Shown here: positions 33,354-34,370 of the stretch, one piece after another | Position numbering within the stretch: the stretch's first letter is position 1 | How the letters are laid out: the number at the start of each line of letters is the position of its first letter | Origin: an uncultured Lewinella sp. | Lineage (GTDB): Bacteria; Bacteroidota; Bacteroidia; Chitinophagales; Saprospiraceae | DNA: 34,370 bases | Direction: 5' to 3' | Assembly (NCBI GenBank): GCA_913056515.1 | Contig: CAJXMP010000011.1 | Span: 1 to 34,370 of the forward strand | The notes under the pieces: generated by a model | The model's input: the letters and a program-made list of their open reading frames with translations, nothing else | The model's database searches: none | Told to the model about the DNA's origin: nothing | Program-made: the position numbers and the translations under genes

Positions 33354-33360
33354 GGAATAT

Positions 33361-33391
33361 AAAAAGGCCATGTTGTTACATGGCCTTTTTT
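33361..33391 (+). terminator. Intrinsic terminator after the NTF2-like gene
   Basis: AAAAAGGCCATGT and ACATGGCCTTTTT form a perfect 13-pair stem with loop TGTT and a six-T run. Confidence 0.92.
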
Positions 33392-33541
33392 AGTACATCT
33401 GAGAGGCTTAGAGGTGGCTGAGCTGATGTAGGAGGATATGCCTAGTAAATAGATAGTTACACCAAAATCTTAACATCAAATTGATTGTCAGGTGGTTACA
33501 ATTTATTATTTTAGGTTACTTGATAGATACAACTTAATACT

Positions 33542-34370
33542 ATGAACCGCCTGACATACCTATTCTTATTCCTCGCATCTATAGGATTTGCTCAAACGCC
33601 TATTACAGATGCTAATTTCAATGAAGCTATTACTATATGCCTATCTACTAATCCTGTAGATGGTCTGTGCTATGACTCTGAGTTTGGTGCTATGCCTGAT
33701 TGGGACGTGAGTAGTGTTACAAGTATGAGCCAAGCTTTTTATAACAAAGAATTCTTTAATGCGGATATTTCAGCTTGGGATGTAGGTAACGTAACAGATA
33801 TGGAAGCCATGTTTTTTAACGCGTCCAATTTCAATCAGGATATAGGCGCCTGGAATGTTGGAAATGTAACTGACATGGTTGGTATGTTTGGAAATACGCT
33901 TTTCAATCAAGATATAGGTGGCTGGGATGTAGGCAATGTAACTACAATGAGGAGCATGTTTAGGAATACGCCCTTCAATCAAGATATAGGTGGCTGGGAC
34001 GTAAGTAATGTAACAAATATGAAACAAATGTTTGACGATGCCTCTACTTTTGATCAAGACATAAATGCTTGGGATGTAGGCAATGTAACAAATATGGTAA
34101 GTATGTTTAATGATGCATCTTCTTTTAATCAAGACATAGGTGGCTGGGATGTTGGGAATGTTACAACTATGCTTCTAATGTTTAGTGATGCATCTTCTTT
34201 TGATCAAGACATAGGTGGCTGGGATGTAGGCAATGTAACAACTATGGGAGGTATGTTTAATGATGCATCTTCCTTCAATCAAGATATAGGTGGCTGGGAT
34301 GTTAGCAATGTAACAGATATGGGAAGTATGTTTAATAACGCATCTGCTTTCAATCAAGACATAGGTGGTT
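33542..34370 (+). CDS. BspA-like (DUF285) repeat surface protein, 5' part
   Basis: The first 276 codons of a secreted protein cut by the window edge. [18 protein letters not shown] is a signal peptide and a short lead with two Cys follows. From 33701 on, nine repeats of 25 (twice 24) residues follow the pattern W-D-V-x-N-V-T-x-M-x-x-M-F-x-x-A-x-x-F-N-Q-D-I-x-x, the DUF285/BspA leucine-rich-like repeat first noted in mycoplasma and Bacteroidota surface proteins. Such proteins in Bacteroidota often end with a T9SS sorting domain, which would be outside the window. The role is probably adhesion or surface display. The preceding 184 bases hold only the terminator of the last gene and a likely promoter. 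Confidence 0.9.
   Translation, partial: MNRLTYLFLFLASIGFAQTPITDANFNEAITICLSTNPVDGLCYDSEFGAMPDWDVSSVTSMSQAFYNKEFFNADISAWDVGNVTDMEAMFFNASNFNQDIGAWNVGNVTDMVGMFGNTLFNQDIGGWDVGNVTTMRSMFRNTPFNQDIGGWDVSNVTNMKQMFDDASTFDQDINAWDVGNVTNMVSMFNDASSFNQDIGGWDVGNVTTMLLMFSDASSFDQDIGGWDVGNVTTMGGMFNDASSFNQDIGGWDVSNVTDMGSMFNNASAFNQDIGG
33701..34369 (+). repeat. Tandem 75-bp coding repeats (DUF285)
   Basis: Nine units, seven of 75 bases and two of 72, continue past the window edge. The later units (from about 34070) share long near-identical DNA, such as GATGCATCTTC and AATCAAGACATAGG, so expansion was recent. Units three and four have lost one codon each in frame. Confidence 0.93.

Noticed and set aside
33770-34357. 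Long minus-strand open frames with repeated Cys, His and Ile
   Set aside because: They are antisense to the tandem DUF285 repeats and take their regularity from them; the plus-strand protein is a known repeat family with a signal peptide.

Overview
The window reads as ordinary chromosome of a member of the Bacteroidota, most likely a Flavobacteriales- or Saprospirales-like marine or environmental bacterium. The evidence is AT-rich DNA, Bacteroidota -7 promoter elements of the form TAnnTTTG, a CarboxypepD_reg-type TonB receptor, Omp28, DUF6029, GIN-domain and BspA-like proteins, a Bat aerotolerance operon, and the pheT / coiled-coil / zapA / rny cluster. I cannot name a genus. No tRNA, rRNA, CRISPR array, insertion sequence, phage or plasmid gene was seen.

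Layout. 1-4860: the edge of an unidentified gene, then uvrC (nucleotide excision repair), converging with a three-gene operon of cysQ and two envelope glycosyltransferases. 4917-8058: a leftward locus of a Cys/His-rich membrane or periplasmic protein, a TonB-dependent receptor and a secreted HMA protein, probably for copper or another soft metal. 8106-11298: a secreted TlpA-type thioredoxin, divergent from a DUF6029 barrel and an Omp28-like lipoprotein. 11471-16285: pheT, a small coiled-coil protein, zapA and rny. 16319-24069: a tightly overlapping leftward operon moxR, DUF58, membrane protein, batA, batB, batC, batD. 24243-31198: an unknown secreted protein; a leftward operon of an Ig-like lipoprotein, lptB and two small lipoproteins; xerD; a membrane-anchored helix-hairpin-helix protein; an MscS channel. 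31409-34370: a sparser, accessory-looking stretch with a GIN-domain lipoprotein, a frameshifted lipoprotein remnant, an NTF2-like lipoprotein and the start of a DUF285/BspA-like repeat surface protein that runs off the window.

How it works together. Much of the window concerns the cell envelope: LPS export and glycan synthesis (lptB, glycosyltransferases), periplasmic metal and thiol handling (HMA, TonB, TlpA, Omp28), stress integrity (Bat, MscS) and surface display. Strong hairpin terminators end most plus-strand units, and two convergent junctions have none because the coding ends overlap. The least explained items are a probable paralogous pair of small lipoproteins after lptB, the Cys-pair-rich metal locus, the coiled-coil protein before zapA as a possible ZapB-like partner, and a C-terminal extension on the protein encoded before batA. 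I see no unmistakable new defence or mobile system here.
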